Origin: Lachnospiraceae bacterium UBA3762
Lineage (GTDB): Bacteria > Bacillota > Clostridia > Lachnospirales > Lachnospiraceae
Direction of reading: 5' to 3'
Assembly: GCA_002371615.1 (NCBI GenBank)
Contig: DFGA01000033.1
Location: 43,143 to 107,142, forward strand
DNA length: 64,000 nt
Shown piece after piece: positions 8,351-17,531 of the stretch. The notes under the pieces were generated by a model, which saw nothing but the letters and a program-made list of their open reading frames with translations, ran no database searches and was not told the DNA's origin. Position 1 is the first letter of the stretch; each line of letters starts with the position of its first letter. Both the position numbers and the translations under genes were made by a program.

Positions 8351-10351
8351 ATGAAAGCGCCAACTATAGTCAGAAAATACTTTCACATCATTTATGGTCT
8401 GCTCTTTGCCATTATTGTCGGGTTAAGCGGACTGGCAATTGTCCGGCAACAAAGGTCATCTGTTTTGATCAATGAAGTGTGTACGTCCAACGTTTCATGT
8501 TGCGAGGATGCAGACGGCAAATATCCTGATTGGATTGAATTGTTTAATCCTACAGACGAAACAGTTGACCTGTCGGGATATGTAATCAACAAATCCGCAG
8601 ATTTACAAAAAGATAAGTTTGTGATTCCGGATGGAACAGTGATCGCACCGGGGGCTTTTTATCTCTTCAATCCGGGATTTGTCCTGTCCTCCGAAGGATG
8701 CGTGTTGAATTTGGTCGATAAGAGAGGACAGTATAAGGATCATGTCAGTGTTCCGGCATTGAAACATGATACAACCTACTCAAGATTCGACGATGGGTCA
8801 TATGTGTGGGAGGTAAAGGTTCCGACTCCCGGATATGAGAATTCTGAAGGAGATACGTTAGGCCGGCTTATTGAAGGGGAGGTATTGGCTTCTGCTCAAC
8901 CCGGCTTTTATGACAACGGTTTTGATCTGACGCTGAAACCATCAAATTGGGGGAGACGGGTGTATTATACTGTAGACGGAAGTGATCCGGTTAAATATGG
9001 ACTGCTGTACGATAAGCCTGTTCATATATATGACCGGTCTTCCGAGAAAAACGTATACTCAGTCATACCTGATGTTTCTCTTGATTATATCGAGGGAAAT
9101 GCTACACCACCGCAGTATACACTTGACAAGTGTATGGTGGTAAGGGCGGTTTCGAAGGATCTTCTCGGAAGATATACGGATATTAATACATTCACGTATT
9201 TTATAGGTTTCGACCAAAAAACTGCGTATGATGATATCAATGTTGTGTCAATATCTGCAGATCCTGATGACCTGTTTTCTTATGAGAACGGGATAATGGT
9301 ATTGGGAAAGAATTATGATGAATATGACAAAGCAGGACAACCGGAGGATTATGAAGGAGACAATTCCAATTTTACAGTGCGGGGGAGACGATCGGAAAGA
9401 GATATATGCCTGGAGATATATGATAGTGATCGTAACAGGGTCCTCTCGGGAAATGCCGGGATGAGGATCAAAGGATTGTCATCAAGGTGGGATGTTCAAA
9501 AGAGTTTTTCGGTGTTTTTCAGAAAGGCATATGGAAGTAACTATAAAGAGAAATTCAGTTTAGATGGCATTGATTTTGACCTGCATTCATTTGCCCTGGA
9601 CAAGTGCGGACAGGATACTTCGACTAAAATGGTTGATACGATCATGTCGGATTGTATGAGCAAAACCGGATGTGCAACTGCAAAACGTGTGCCGTGCTGC
9701 CTGTTTTTGAACGGGGAGTATTGGGGCTTTTATTGGATATCGGAACGTTTTGATGCGTCATTTCTTGCTGACCGGTATGGTGTAAATGCTGATTGTGTTG
9801 AGTATATGGATTGGGATGATATAGATAATTGGGATCCGGAGTTCTTTGACAGGGACTCACTTATAGACTATTATGCATCGAATATTATAGTTGCCCACAG
9901 AGGCGACTGGCCACCATTTAATTTCCGGTTCTGGAGAACAGTAACCGAAGACGAAACGGAATTTGGTGATGGTAAATACAGACCGGTGATTTTTGACATG
10001 AATTCAAGTTCAATGATGACCCCGGATTATAATTCTTTTGAGGTACTTATGAGTGTTTATCCATTCCAAAACGTAGTAGAGGAAGATGAGCGGTTTGCGG
10101 CAGATCTTGTCTCAAGAATTGACTCAATGAGTAAGAACGAGTTTTCTCCGGATAAGGTGTTGCCCATGATCAATTTATTATATGACCGCATGAAAGAACA
10201 GATGATCCTCGACAGAATGAGGTATTCAAACTGCAGTTCAAAAGAAGCGGAAGAATCGTTTGAAGAGAGTGTTGAGATTATCAGGAATTTCTACAGATTC
10301 AGGGGAGATTATCTTGAAAAATACAAGGACAGTTTTCTGAATGAACAGTAG
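8351..10351 (+). CDS. CotH kinase family protein with lamin-tail domain (copy 1)
   Basis: 666 residues. One membrane segment at about 13-33 with the rest predicted outside. A lamin-tail domain begins at INEVCTSN (about 38-165), then a chitobiase/hexosaminidase C-terminal-like beta domain with YYTVDGSDP (about 180-290), then a CotH domain (about 340-650) marked by RIKGLSSRWDVQKSF and LFLNGEYWGFYW. CotH proteins are atypical secreted protein kinases. Where most CotH proteins have D-x-D this copy has FDMNSSS. It is closely similar to the next gene, with which it overlaps by 11 bases, pointing to a tandem duplication. Operon context: VTC and DUF4956 genes follow. Confidence 0.85.
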   Translation: MKAPTIVRKYFHIIYGLLFAIIVGLSGLAIVRQQRSSVLINEVCTSNVSCCEDADGKYPDWIELFNPTDETVDLSGYVINKSADLQKDKFVIPDGTVIAPGAFYLFNPGFVLSSEGCVLNLVDKRGQYKDHVSVPALKHDTTYSRFDDGSYVWEVKVPTPGYENSEGDTLGRLIEGEVLASAQPGFYDNGFDLTLKPSNWGRRVYYTVDGSDPVKYGLLYDKPVHIYDRSSEKNVYSVIPDVSLDYIEGNATPPQYTLDKCMVVRAVSKDLLGRYTDINTFTYFIGFDQKTAYDDINVVSISADPDDLFSYENGIMVLGKNYDEYDKAGQPEDYEGDNSNFTVRGRRSERDICLEIYDSDRNRVLSGNAGMRIKGLSSRWDVQKSFSVFFRKAYGSNYKEKFSLDGIDFDLHSFALDKCGQDTSTKMVDTIMSDCMSKTGCATAKRVPCCLFLNGEYWGFYWISERFDASFLADRYGVNADCVEYMDWDDIDNWDPEFFDRDSLIDYYASNIIVAHRGDWPPFNFRFWRTVTEDETEFGDGKYRPVIFDMNSSSMMTPDYNSFEVLMSVYPFQNVVEEDERFAADLVSRIDSMSKNEFSPDKVLPMINLLYDRMKEQMILDRMRYSNCSSKEAEESFEESVEIIRNFYRFRGDYLEKYKDSFLNEQ

Positions 10352-12371
10352 GATGAGAAGGATTACACTATTTTTCAGAATACATGCATATACTGCTATG
10401 ATCCTGATCTTTGTCGTAATTACGATAGGGGTGGGTATAGTTACAGTCAGAAATTCACAGGACAACGTTGTTATAAACGAGGTTTGTACTTCTAATGTCA
10501 GATGCTGTGAGGATGAAAACGGAAAATATCCGGACTGGATAGAAATATATAACCCGACATCACGGGATATTGACCTGTCCGGCTATATTATTAATGATTC
10601 GGCTGATTTGAAAAAGGAAAAATACATAGTGCCCCAGGGTACAGTTCTGGCTGCGGGGTCATACTATTTGTTTGACCCTCTGTTTTCTTTATCATCTGAA
10701 GGGTGTACTGTTAATATACTTGATGACAGGGAACGTTATGTAGACAGGGTGAAAATACCGAGACTGAAGTACGATACAACATATGGAAGGCTGAAGGATG
10801 GTTCGGGTGAATGGGGAGTCAAAATGCCGACTCCCGGTTATTCCAACACTGACGGAGAGGATATTATTCCGACTATAAGCGGTAGTGTGAATGCCTCTTA
10901 CGACTCAGGATTCTACTCCGATGAAATCGAGTTGGCTTTGTATTCTTCTGATTACGGAAGGGATATTTATTATACAACTGACGGAAGTGATCCTGTGCAT
11001 AACGGTACTCTTTACGAAGACCCCATCCGCATATATGATCGTTCGGAGGAGAAAAATGTCTATTCCGCAATTCCGGAGGTGTCCCTCGATTATATTGAGA
11101 ATAATGATCCGCTTCCTTCATTTCCGGTTGATAAGTGTACTGTTGTCAGGGCTGTTGCAAAGGATCACCTGGGAAGGTATACGGATGTTAGTACGCATAC
11201 ATATTTCATAGGTTTCGACGAAAAGAAAGCATATGATAATATGGCAGTAGTATCTGTTGCTTCCGACCCGGAAGATCTGTTCTCGGATGGAAACGGAATA
11301 ATGGTACTCGGGGACAAGTATGCCCGGTATATTGAGGAAGGGAAGCCAGAGGAGTATGAGGCTGCAAAGGCTAATTTCGCATCAAAAGGGCGGCAGTCTG
11401 AAAGAGAGACTTATGTCCAAATATTTGATGAAAAGCATGTCCCCGTTCTCGCTTCTTCTGCCGGGATAAGAATAAAAGGCAAAACTTCAAGGTGGGACGT
11501 TCAAAAGAGTTTTAGCGTTATTTTTAGAAGAGCCTACAGCGGTTATTCAAAGAATCATTTTACGCTGGACGGATTGGATTTTGATATTCATTCATTTAAT
11601 TTGGAAAAATGTGGGCAGGACGCAAAAACCAAGATGAAGGATGCGATCATGGAAACCTGTATGCGAGATACGGAATGCGTTACCATGAAGATGGTACCAT
11701 GTTGTATTTTTTTAGACGGAGAATACTTTGGGTTTTACTGGTTAACAGAACGGTTGGATAACAGTTTTATAGCTTCGGAATACGGAGTTGGTAAGGATAA
11801 TGTTATAATTACAAGCGTATTTGATATCGAGAATGGCGTTGAATGGTGGAGTGACAAACTGGCGGACAGAAAGAGCATGATAGATTATTATGCGGGGAAT
11901 ATAATTGTATCGCATGAAAATGACTGGCCCGGAGCAAATTACAAGGTATGGCGCACAATAGAGGATGATGGAACAAAATATGGTAATGCAAAATGGCGAC
12001 CTATGATTTTTGATATGAATTCATCGTCGCTGAAGACTCCTGACTTTGATTCGTTTGAATATCTTATGGGATTCTATCCGTTTATGGATATGTCCTTGAG
12101 TGAAGATAATATGTTCAAAGAAGAACTTGTTGAGCGGATAGATGAGATGGTTCAAAATGAATTTTCTCAGGACAGGGTTTTATCGCTTACAGACCAGTTT
12201 CACGACCGGATAAAAGATCAGATGATCCTTGACAGGATGAGGTATTCGGACTGTAGTGCGGAGGAAGCAGAGGAATACTTTGAAGAAGGGGTATCCTCTA
12301 TAAGAAAGTTTTTCCGGGACAGGTACGACTATTTGAAGATATATGAGGGTAAGTATTTAGATGGAAAATGA
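10341..12371 (+). CDS. CotH kinase family protein with lamin-tail domain (copy 2)
   Basis: 676 residues, same layout as copy 1: N-terminal membrane anchor (about 16-36), lamin-tail domain from INEVCTSNVRCC, beta domain with YYTTDGSDP, CotH domain with RIKGKTSRWDVQKSF and IFLDGEYFGFYW. Large parts align with copy 1 without gaps, including the NSSSLKTPD stretch after FDM, so the two arose by duplication. Start overlaps copy 1 by 11 bases and its stop overlaps the VTC gene by 11, so translation is coupled. Substrate is unknown. Confidence 0.85.
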   Translation: MNSRMRRITLFFRIHAYTAMILIFVVITIGVGIVTVRNSQDNVVINEVCTSNVRCCEDENGKYPDWIEIYNPTSRDIDLSGYIINDSADLKKEKYIVPQGTVLAAGSYYLFDPLFSLSSEGCTVNILDDRERYVDRVKIPRLKYDTTYGRLKDGSGEWGVKMPTPGYSNTDGEDIIPTISGSVNASYDSGFYSDEIELALYSSDYGRDIYYTTDGSDPVHNGTLYEDPIRIYDRSEEKNVYSAIPEVSLDYIENNDPLPSFPVDKCTVVRAVAKDHLGRYTDVSTHTYFIGFDEKKAYDNMAVVSVASDPEDLFSDGNGIMVLGDKYARYIEEGKPEEYEAAKANFASKGRQSERETYVQIFDEKHVPVLASSAGIRIKGKTSRWDVQKSFSVIFRRAYSGYSKNHFTLDGLDFDIHSFNLEKCGQDAKTKMKDAIMETCMRDTECVTMKMVPCCIFLDGEYFGFYWLTERLDNSFIASEYGVGKDNVIITSVFDIENGVEWWSDKLADRKSMIDYYAGNIIVSHENDWPGANYKVWRTIEDDGTKYGNAKWRPMIFDMNSSSLKTPDFDSFEYLMGFYPFMDMSLSEDNMFKEELVERIDEMVQNEFSQDRVLSLTDQFHDRIKDQMILDRMRYSDCSAEEAEEYFEEGVSSIRKFFRDRYDYLKIYEGKYLDGK

Positions 12372-13065
12372 CAACGTTTTTCGACATGAATTAAAATACC
12401 TTATCAACAGGCGTGAGATGGATTGCTGCCTGAGCAGATTGTCTGAGTTCGCCGAAGCGGATATTCATGCTAAAAATGGCACTTATGCTGTTAGAAGCCT
12501 GTATTTTGATGATCAGTACAGATCCGCATATAATGATAAGGAAAGTGGAGTAAGATCGAGGGCTAAGTACCGGATTAGGGTATATGACCTGGATCAGGGA
12601 TATATAACACTTGAAAAAAAGATAAAAGAAGGGATGTACGTCAGGAAAGAATCAGCTTATTTATCAAAGAGTGAGTATGATATGATTATGTCGGATAATA
12701 CGGATTTCCTTCTTGCAAGAAGCGAACGGGTGGCAAATGATTTTGCAATAGAATGCAGGGTTAATGGGTTACATCCTGAGGTGATAGTAGATTACGACAG
12801 AATACCGTTTGTTTATGCCTACGGAAATGTACGTATTACATTTGACATGAATATCAGGTCTTCATTTGATAAACTTGATGTGTTTGCGGTAAGTACTCCT
12901 GCTTACAACGTTCTTGGGGAGGATGAACTTGTGATGGAGGTCAAATACACGGAGTATCTGCCGGATATTATCAGAGTTGTGTTGCCCGATTCCGGTTGCA
13001 GGATGGCAGTGTCAAAATACGTTTTATGCGATGATGTAAAACTTTTATTTAGGGAGGATATGTAA
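12361..13065 (+). CDS. VTC-domain protein, predicted polyphosphate polymerase (copy 1)
   Basis: 234 residues, cytosolic. Shows the repeated charged-strand motifs of the VTC triphosphate-tunnel fold in order: RHELKY, VRSLYFDD, KYRIRVYD, TLEKKIK, VDYDR, VRITFD, MEVKY and AVSKYVL. In yeast Vtc4 this fold makes polyphosphate from ATP; bacterial copies are annotated as polyphosphate polymerase-domain proteins. Here it is a single domain without a membrane part. The adjoining DUF4956 protein could supply the membrane partner (inference). Overlaps copy 2 of CotH by 11 bases. Confidence 0.85.
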   Translation: MENDNVFRHELKYLINRREMDCCLSRLSEFAEADIHAKNGTYAVRSLYFDDQYRSAYNDKESGVRSRAKYRIRVYDLDQGYITLEKKIKEGMYVRKESAYLSKSEYDMIMSDNTDFLLARSERVANDFAIECRVNGLHPEVIVDYDRIPFVYAYGNVRITFDMNIRSSFDKLDVFAVSTPAYNVLGEDELVMEVKYTEYLPDIIRVVLPDSGCRMAVSKYVLCDDVKLLFREDM

Positions 13066-13066
13066 A

Positions 13067-13747
13067 ATGAGTGTAAAGGATATGATCAAAAAATCGGTCT
13101 TGGAGTCAGCGGTTTACAACCAGTCAATGGCATCCGGAACGTATGTCACTATAGTAGTTGATATGATTGTTGCACTTATTATAGGGTATATAATTTACAA
13201 AATATACAAAAGGTTTTTTGCCGGGGTAGTGTATAGCAGATTTTTTGCGGTAACACTTATTGGAATGACTGTACTCACATGTATGGTAACCCTTGCGATT
13301 TCCACTAATATCGTTATTTCACTGGGTATGGTCGGTGCACTTTCTATCGTAAGATATCGAACTGCAATAAAGGAGCCGCTTGATATTATGTATCTATTTT
13401 GGGCAATAACCGAGGGAATAACTATAGGCGCCAGTATGTACATCCTTGCTTCTATAGGAATGCTCGTAATGCTTATTGTAGTAATCGGGATGAGTAAGAT
13501 GAAAGAGAACAGAGGAACATTTGTTATGATTGTGCATCTGAATGATGATGCCGCCAAAGAAAAAATCCTTGATGTATTAAAATCATATGTATACTCCGTG
13601 AAGAACAGCATTCTGCGTGAAGATACAACTGAGCTGACCATTCAGATTGATATGAATAAAGATGACGGTATAGCCGAAAAGGTTCGTGCTATATCAGGTG
13701 TTAATGATGTAGCGCTGATCCAATATAACGGGGAATACCATGGCTAG
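13067..13747 (+). CDS. DUF4956 membrane protein (copy 1)
   Basis: 226 residues with about four hydrophobic segments (roughly 25-45, 58-80, 82-100, 110-145) and a cytosolic C-terminal domain of about 75 residues. The conserved core VISLGMVGALSIVRYRTAIK marks the DUF4956 family, which has no known biochemical role. Start codon is one base after the VTC stop, and its end overlaps the third CotH gene by 8 bases. The fixed pairing with VTC suggests a channel or membrane scaffold for polyphosphate export or anchoring, which is inference. Confidence 0.8.
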   Translation: MSVKDMIKKSVLESAVYNQSMASGTYVTIVVDMIVALIIGYIIYKIYKRFFAGVVYSRFFAVTLIGMTVLTCMVTLAISTNIVISLGMVGALSIVRYRTAIKEPLDIMYLFWAITEGITIGASMYILASIGMLVMLIVVIGMSKMKENRGTFVMIVHLNDDAAKEKILDVLKSYVYSVKNSILREDTTELTIQIDMNKDDGIAEKVRAISGVNDVALIQYNGEYHG

Positions 13748-15869
13748 ATCTGCTGATACAAGACGTACGGCATTAATCGCTTTTTTATTTTTGCTCTTGG
13801 CAGTAACGTTTTCGGGAACTATTCTAAGTAACAAAAATGGGAATGATCTCTATATTTCTGAGGTTTGCCCGCATAATGAAAATGTGATCCACGATTCGGT
13901 AGGATTTTACCAGGATTATATAGTTTTGACCAACCCGTCCGATCATATGATAGATCTTGAAGGATACGGTTTGTCGGATAAAAGGTCGGAATTAAGGGAG
14001 TTTGTATTTTCTGGTTCGGTAATACAACCGCTGGGGACTCTTGTTGTATGGACAGACTATCCTTCGCAGTTTGGCGACGGCTATTATGATGAAGACGCAA
14101 TTTACACGGATTTTAAAATAAGTGATCATGAGTACCTGTATTTGACAGATCCTTACGGAAGAGTTATTGATTCCCTGCGAATCCCCAATATGTCATCAAA
14201 TGAAGTGTTGCTAAGAGACAAGCCCAATGCCAGAGGATCTGTCGGAACGTCAGGCTTTATCAAAAAGTCCACACCGGTTGTTTCAAAGGATATTGAACCA
14301 CCGAGGATGTCGGCAGACTCGGGTTTTTATGAACATCCGTTTGAATTATCAATGTCAGGAAAGTATGATGTTTATTATACTGACGATGGAAGCAATCCTT
14401 ATTTGTATGGGAAACCTTATGAGGGACAGATACAGATAATCGATAGAAGTAACCTGCCTGATATATACAGTGTTTTAGGTCCTGTATCGGCAGCATACGA
14501 ACAATTTTATCCTGATAAGCCTGTTGCAAAATCAACGATCATTCGTGCTGTCTCCCAAAGAGATGATGGAACATTTTCCGAGGAGTCGGTTGCAACTTTT
14601 TTCGTGGGTAAGGAAGTAAGAGACATTTGTTCGGACAGCTATATCGTATCAATGGTTTCCGACCCGGATGGTTTGTTTTCTGATTATGATGGGATATACA
14701 TGAGTGGGATCACCTGGGAGCTAAACTCCGAAAAGGTTGCATCTATGGGTGCTGATCCTGTATACGCTCCCGCCAATTACAATATGCGGGGTAAAGGATG
14801 GAGAAGGGGAGCAAAGCTTATGCTTTTTGACCCGGACGGAAATTGTCTGTATGATGAAGATGATATAGTAAGTATACGCGGTAAATCCTCCCGCGCGGTT
14901 GTACAGAAGGGGTTTAACATAAGGCCCCAAACGGATGATGGAACGGTGTTTAACGGGTTAATAGACGGTGCCGGTGATATATTAATGTTGCGCACGGGAA
15001 GTGCAGAAGATGTTTTTTTGACGAATTTCAGGGATGCGTTGAATGCAAGAATAGCGGATAACCTTAAGGTCGGTGCGCAAAGGTCGCTATGCTGCCAGAT
15101 GTTTTTGAATGGGGAATACTGGGGATGTTACAGCCTTCAGGAACATCTGGATACAAGCTTTATCGAAGCAAGATATAATGTTTCTGCCGAAAATGTGAAT
15201 CTCATCAAGATTGATGGCGAACCGGAGGTTCTTTCCGAACTGACAAGTGATCTGAATATGTATCAGGATGTGGAAAGATTTCTGGCAGAACATGATCTTT
15301 CGGTCGATGCCGATTACAAACAGTTTTGTGATATGGTGGATATAGACAGTGCTATTGATTATTACTGCGCCGAGATCTTTTTCGCAAATGATGACGCGTA
15401 TCTGGGGAATAAGGCTCTTTGGAGAGCCCGGAATGTTGGACCGAATCCCTATGAGGATGGTAAATGGAGGTTTCTTTTGTTTGACCTGGATAATACGGAC
15501 GGATATGCTCCTAATGCCGGTGCAGATATAGATTCGTTCATAGACGGAAGTTATGCGGGATATAATGCAACAGATGATTTGTTTTTTTCCGGTTTGATAA
15601 AAAACTCTGATTTCAGACAACGGTTCAGGGAGCGATTTGAAGAACTATTGGCAAATGATTTTTCCTATGAAACCATAGAAAAGATTATAGATGAGTTTGA
15701 AAACAGGTATGAAGAGCCGATGGTATCATCTGTCAGACGATTTCATGATGCTGAGTTTACAGAAAAGCAGTATCACGAAAATGTCCGGGTTGTCAGGGAA
15801 TTCTTCAGGGAAAGAGGCAGATATATAGGCGGGTATCTTGAGCTGCATATGGGAGAGTCAGGAAGATGA
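13740..15869 (+). CDS. CotH kinase family protein with lamin-tail domain (copy 3)
   Basis: 709 residues, more distant from copies 1 and 2. N-terminal membrane segment (about 9-27), lamin-tail domain starting at YISEVCPHN, beta domain with YYTDDGSNP, and CotH domain with SIRGKSSRAVVQKGF and MFLNGEYWGCYSLQEH. Unlike the first two copies it keeps the acidic LFDLDNTDGY motif expected of an active CotH kinase. It overlaps the DUF4956 gene upstream (8 bases) and the second VTC gene downstream (ATGA), so it heads the second CotH-VTC-DUF4956 cassette. Confidence 0.85.
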   Translation: MARSADTRRTALIAFLFLLLAVTFSGTILSNKNGNDLYISEVCPHNENVIHDSVGFYQDYIVLTNPSDHMIDLEGYGLSDKRSELREFVFSGSVIQPLGTLVVWTDYPSQFGDGYYDEDAIYTDFKISDHEYLYLTDPYGRVIDSLRIPNMSSNEVLLRDKPNARGSVGTSGFIKKSTPVVSKDIEPPRMSADSGFYEHPFELSMSGKYDVYYTDDGSNPYLYGKPYEGQIQIIDRSNLPDIYSVLGPVSAAYEQFYPDKPVAKSTIIRAVSQRDDGTFSEESVATFFVGKEVRDICSDSYIVSMVSDPDGLFSDYDGIYMSGITWELNSEKVASMGADPVYAPANYNMRGKGWRRGAKLMLFDPDGNCLYDEDDIVSIRGKSSRAVVQKGFNIRPQTDDGTVFNGLIDGAGDILMLRTGSAEDVFLTNFRDALNARIADNLKVGAQRSLCCQMFLNGEYWGCYSLQEHLDTSFIEARYNVSAENVNLIKIDGEPEVLSELTSDLNMYQDVERFLAEHDLSVDADYKQFCDMVDIDSAIDYYCAEIFFANDDAYLGNKALWRARNVGPNPYEDGKWRFLLFDLDNTDGYAPNAGADIDSFIDGSYAGYNATDDLFFSGLIKNSDFRQRFRERFEELLANDFSYETIEKIIDEFENRYEEPMVSSVRRFHDAEFTEKQYHENVRVVREFFRERGRYIGGYLELHMGESGR

Positions 15870-16564
15870 GGCATGAAGAAAAGTATATCTGCTCGGAGAG
15901 ACAGTTGGAAATCATAGAACACCGCCTTAAAACGATTCTGCCATTTGATGCAAATCAGGAAGGCAGCGACTACGGGATACGCAGTTTGTATTTCGATACG
16001 GTGGATGACAGGATGTACCATGAGAGCCTGTATGGGGTTGACAGACGCAGTAAGTATCGTATACGCTTTTACAATATGTCGGAAGAATTATTCAGAATGG
16101 AGCGAAAAGATGCTGTAGGAAGGATGAAGCAAAAGCATTCGTCGGTTATTGATAAGAATACGGTCCACTCCCTGGTTGAAGGAAGGCCGATTCATGACAG
16201 TGAGGATGAAGTTGTTCATGAGGTCCATCTCCTGCAGAAGACGGAAGGGCTTCATCCTGTAGTTATAGTTGATTACAGAAGATGCGCATTTACCTGTCCT
16301 ACAGGTAATGTGAGAATAACGATAGATCGTGATATTTCATGTACCCATTGTGTATATGATTTTATGGAAGACCATCCGATACTGTTTCCAGTCATGCCAT
16401 ACAGAAAACATATTCTTGAGGTTAAGTATGACGGAATATTGCCGGGATATATAGTGTCAGCTGTCGATGTAGGGAATTTGGAGCAGGTTTCGGTGTCAAA
16501 ATATGTTTTTTCAAGAAATGTGATTGAAGGAAACGGAAGAAGGGAATACGGATATGAGTTTTAA
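15866..16564 (+). CDS. VTC-domain protein, predicted polyphosphate polymerase (copy 2)
   Basis: 232 residues with the same tunnel motifs as copy 1: RHEEKY at the very N-terminus, IRSLYFDT, KYRIRFY, RMERKD, VDYRR, VRITIDRD, LEVKY and SVSKYVF. The fifth strand reads RMERKD instead of TLEKKIK, so the tunnel lining differs between copies. ATGA overlap with the CotH gene; its last codons overlap the DUF4956 start by 11 bases. Confidence 0.85.
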   Translation: MRHEEKYICSERQLEIIEHRLKTILPFDANQEGSDYGIRSLYFDTVDDRMYHESLYGVDRRSKYRIRFYNMSEELFRMERKDAVGRMKQKHSSVIDKNTVHSLVEGRPIHDSEDEVVHEVHLLQKTEGLHPVVIVDYRRCAFTCPTGNVRITIDRDISCTHCVYDFMEDHPILFPVMPYRKHILEVKYDGILPGYIVSAVDVGNLEQVSVSKYVFSRNVIEGNGRREYGYEF

Positions 16565-17225
16565 AGATATGATCAGAAATTCGGTATTGAGTAACTTCAG
16601 TAGCGACATTACACTACAGAGGATAGCAATTGTTCTGCTTTTGTCACTTGTTCTGGGGATATATGTGTTTATAGTTTACAGGATGACTGTCAATAATGAG
16701 TTTTATTCAAAAGATTATAACAGAACCCTTGTATTGATGGCGGTTGTGACGGCAGGAATCGTACTGGCGGTACAATCCAATCTGGTAATTTCTCTCGGTA
16801 TGGTCGGAGCACTTTCAATCGTAAGATTCCGAACGGCGATAAAGAGTTCGATAGATCTTTTCTTCCTGTTTTGGGCTATCAGCATAGGAATTATATGCGG
16901 AGCAGGATTATACTTTCTTGCAGCTGTATTATGCGTTGTTGTAACGGCCGGATTGTATATAACGGGTCGGATGGCCAGTCCGGTGTCACTTGGCCTGCTG
17001 ATTGTTAATTGCAGTACATCCGAAACAGCAGACAGAGTAATAGAGAGGGTAAAACCCGTTACAAGATTTCTCAGAATGAAGAATAAGACTGTATCCAAAG
17101 ATAATGTGGAACTTATCCTTGAGTACAAAGCGAATGATGAAAAGGCTCTGGAAAGTGTTCTTAAAGAGATTGACGATGTTACCAGATATGCTTTTATGAA
17201 TTATGATAGGGAGACAAGAATCTAG
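16554..17225 (+). CDS. DUF4956 membrane protein (copy 2)
   Basis: 223 residues from ATG 16554. This start was chosen over upstream in-frame codons because the N-terminus MSFKDMIRNSVL then lines up with MSVKDMIKKSVL of copy 1 and AGAAGGGAA lies just upstream. Four hydrophobic segments, the core VISLGMVGALSIVRFRTAIK, and a soluble C-terminal domain. It is the last gene of the operon: a tRNA promoter starts 10 bases after its stop and no terminator is evident between them. Confidence 0.8.
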   Translation: MSFKDMIRNSVLSNFSSDITLQRIAIVLLLSLVLGIYVFIVYRMTVNNEFYSKDYNRTLVLMAVVTAGIVLAVQSNLVISLGMVGALSIVRFRTAIKSSIDLFFLFWAISIGIICGAGLYFLAAVLCVVVTAGLYITGRMASPVSLGLLIVNCSTSETADRVIERVKPVTRFLRMKNKTVSKDNVELILEYKANDEKALESVLKEIDDVTRYAFMNYDRETRI

Positions 17226-17235
17226 GCTTTTGTTC

Positions 17236-17264
17236 TTGACAAGAATTGGCGTATCTTATATAAT
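17236..17264 (+). promoter_or_regulatory. consensus promoter of the tRNA-Val/tRNA-Met unit
   Basis: Perfect TTGACA (17236-17241) and TATAAT (17259-17264) with a 17-base gap, 25 bases before tRNA-Val. Confidence 0.85.
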
Positions 17265-17288
17265 TTCAAATGTTCTGCAAAGGACGAA

Positions 17289-17361
17289 GGGATCTTAGCT
17301 CAGCTGGGAGAGCATCTGCCTTACAAGCAGAGGGTCATAGGTTCGAGCCCTATAGGTCCCA
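17289..17361 (+). tRNA. tRNA-Val(TAC)
   Basis: 73 bases fold as a full cloverleaf: GGGATCT/AGGTCCC acceptor stem, TCTGC/GCAGA anticodon stem with loop CTTACAA, ATAGG/CCTAT T-stem with TTCGAGC loop. Anticodon TAC reads Val. The CCA end is not encoded. Followed by a short hairpin (GTCACGAT/ATCGCGAC) before tRNA-Met. Confidence 0.95.
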
Positions 17362-17390
17362 TATTGTCACGATCGAAGATCGCGACCTTT

Positions 17391-17464
17391 GGCGAGGTGG
17401 CTCAACTGGCTAGAGCGTCCGGTTCATACCCGGGAGGTTAAGAGTTCAAGTCTCTTCCTCGCTA
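17391..17464 (+). tRNA. tRNA-Met(CAT)
   Basis: 74 bases: GGCGAGG/CCTCGCT acceptor stem, TCCGG/CCGGG anticodon stem with loop TTCATAC, AAGAG/CTCTT T-stem. The first acceptor pair is G-T, not the unpaired end of an initiator tRNA, so an elongator is likely; a CAT-bearing tRNA-Ile cannot be fully excluded by eye. CCA is not encoded. Confidence 0.9.
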
Positions 17465-17483
17465 TTAAAAAGGAAATATGTAA

Positions 17484-17514
17484 ATACCGCAAACAGTGAG
17501 TTTGCGGTATTTTG
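17484..17514 (+). terminator. terminator of the tRNA-Val/Met unit
   Basis: Ten-base perfect arms ATACCGCAAA (17484-17493) and TTTGCGGTAT (17501-17510) around a 7-base loop, followed by a short T run. Confidence 0.75.
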
Positions 17515-17531
17515 GTATGGGAGCGGGTGAG

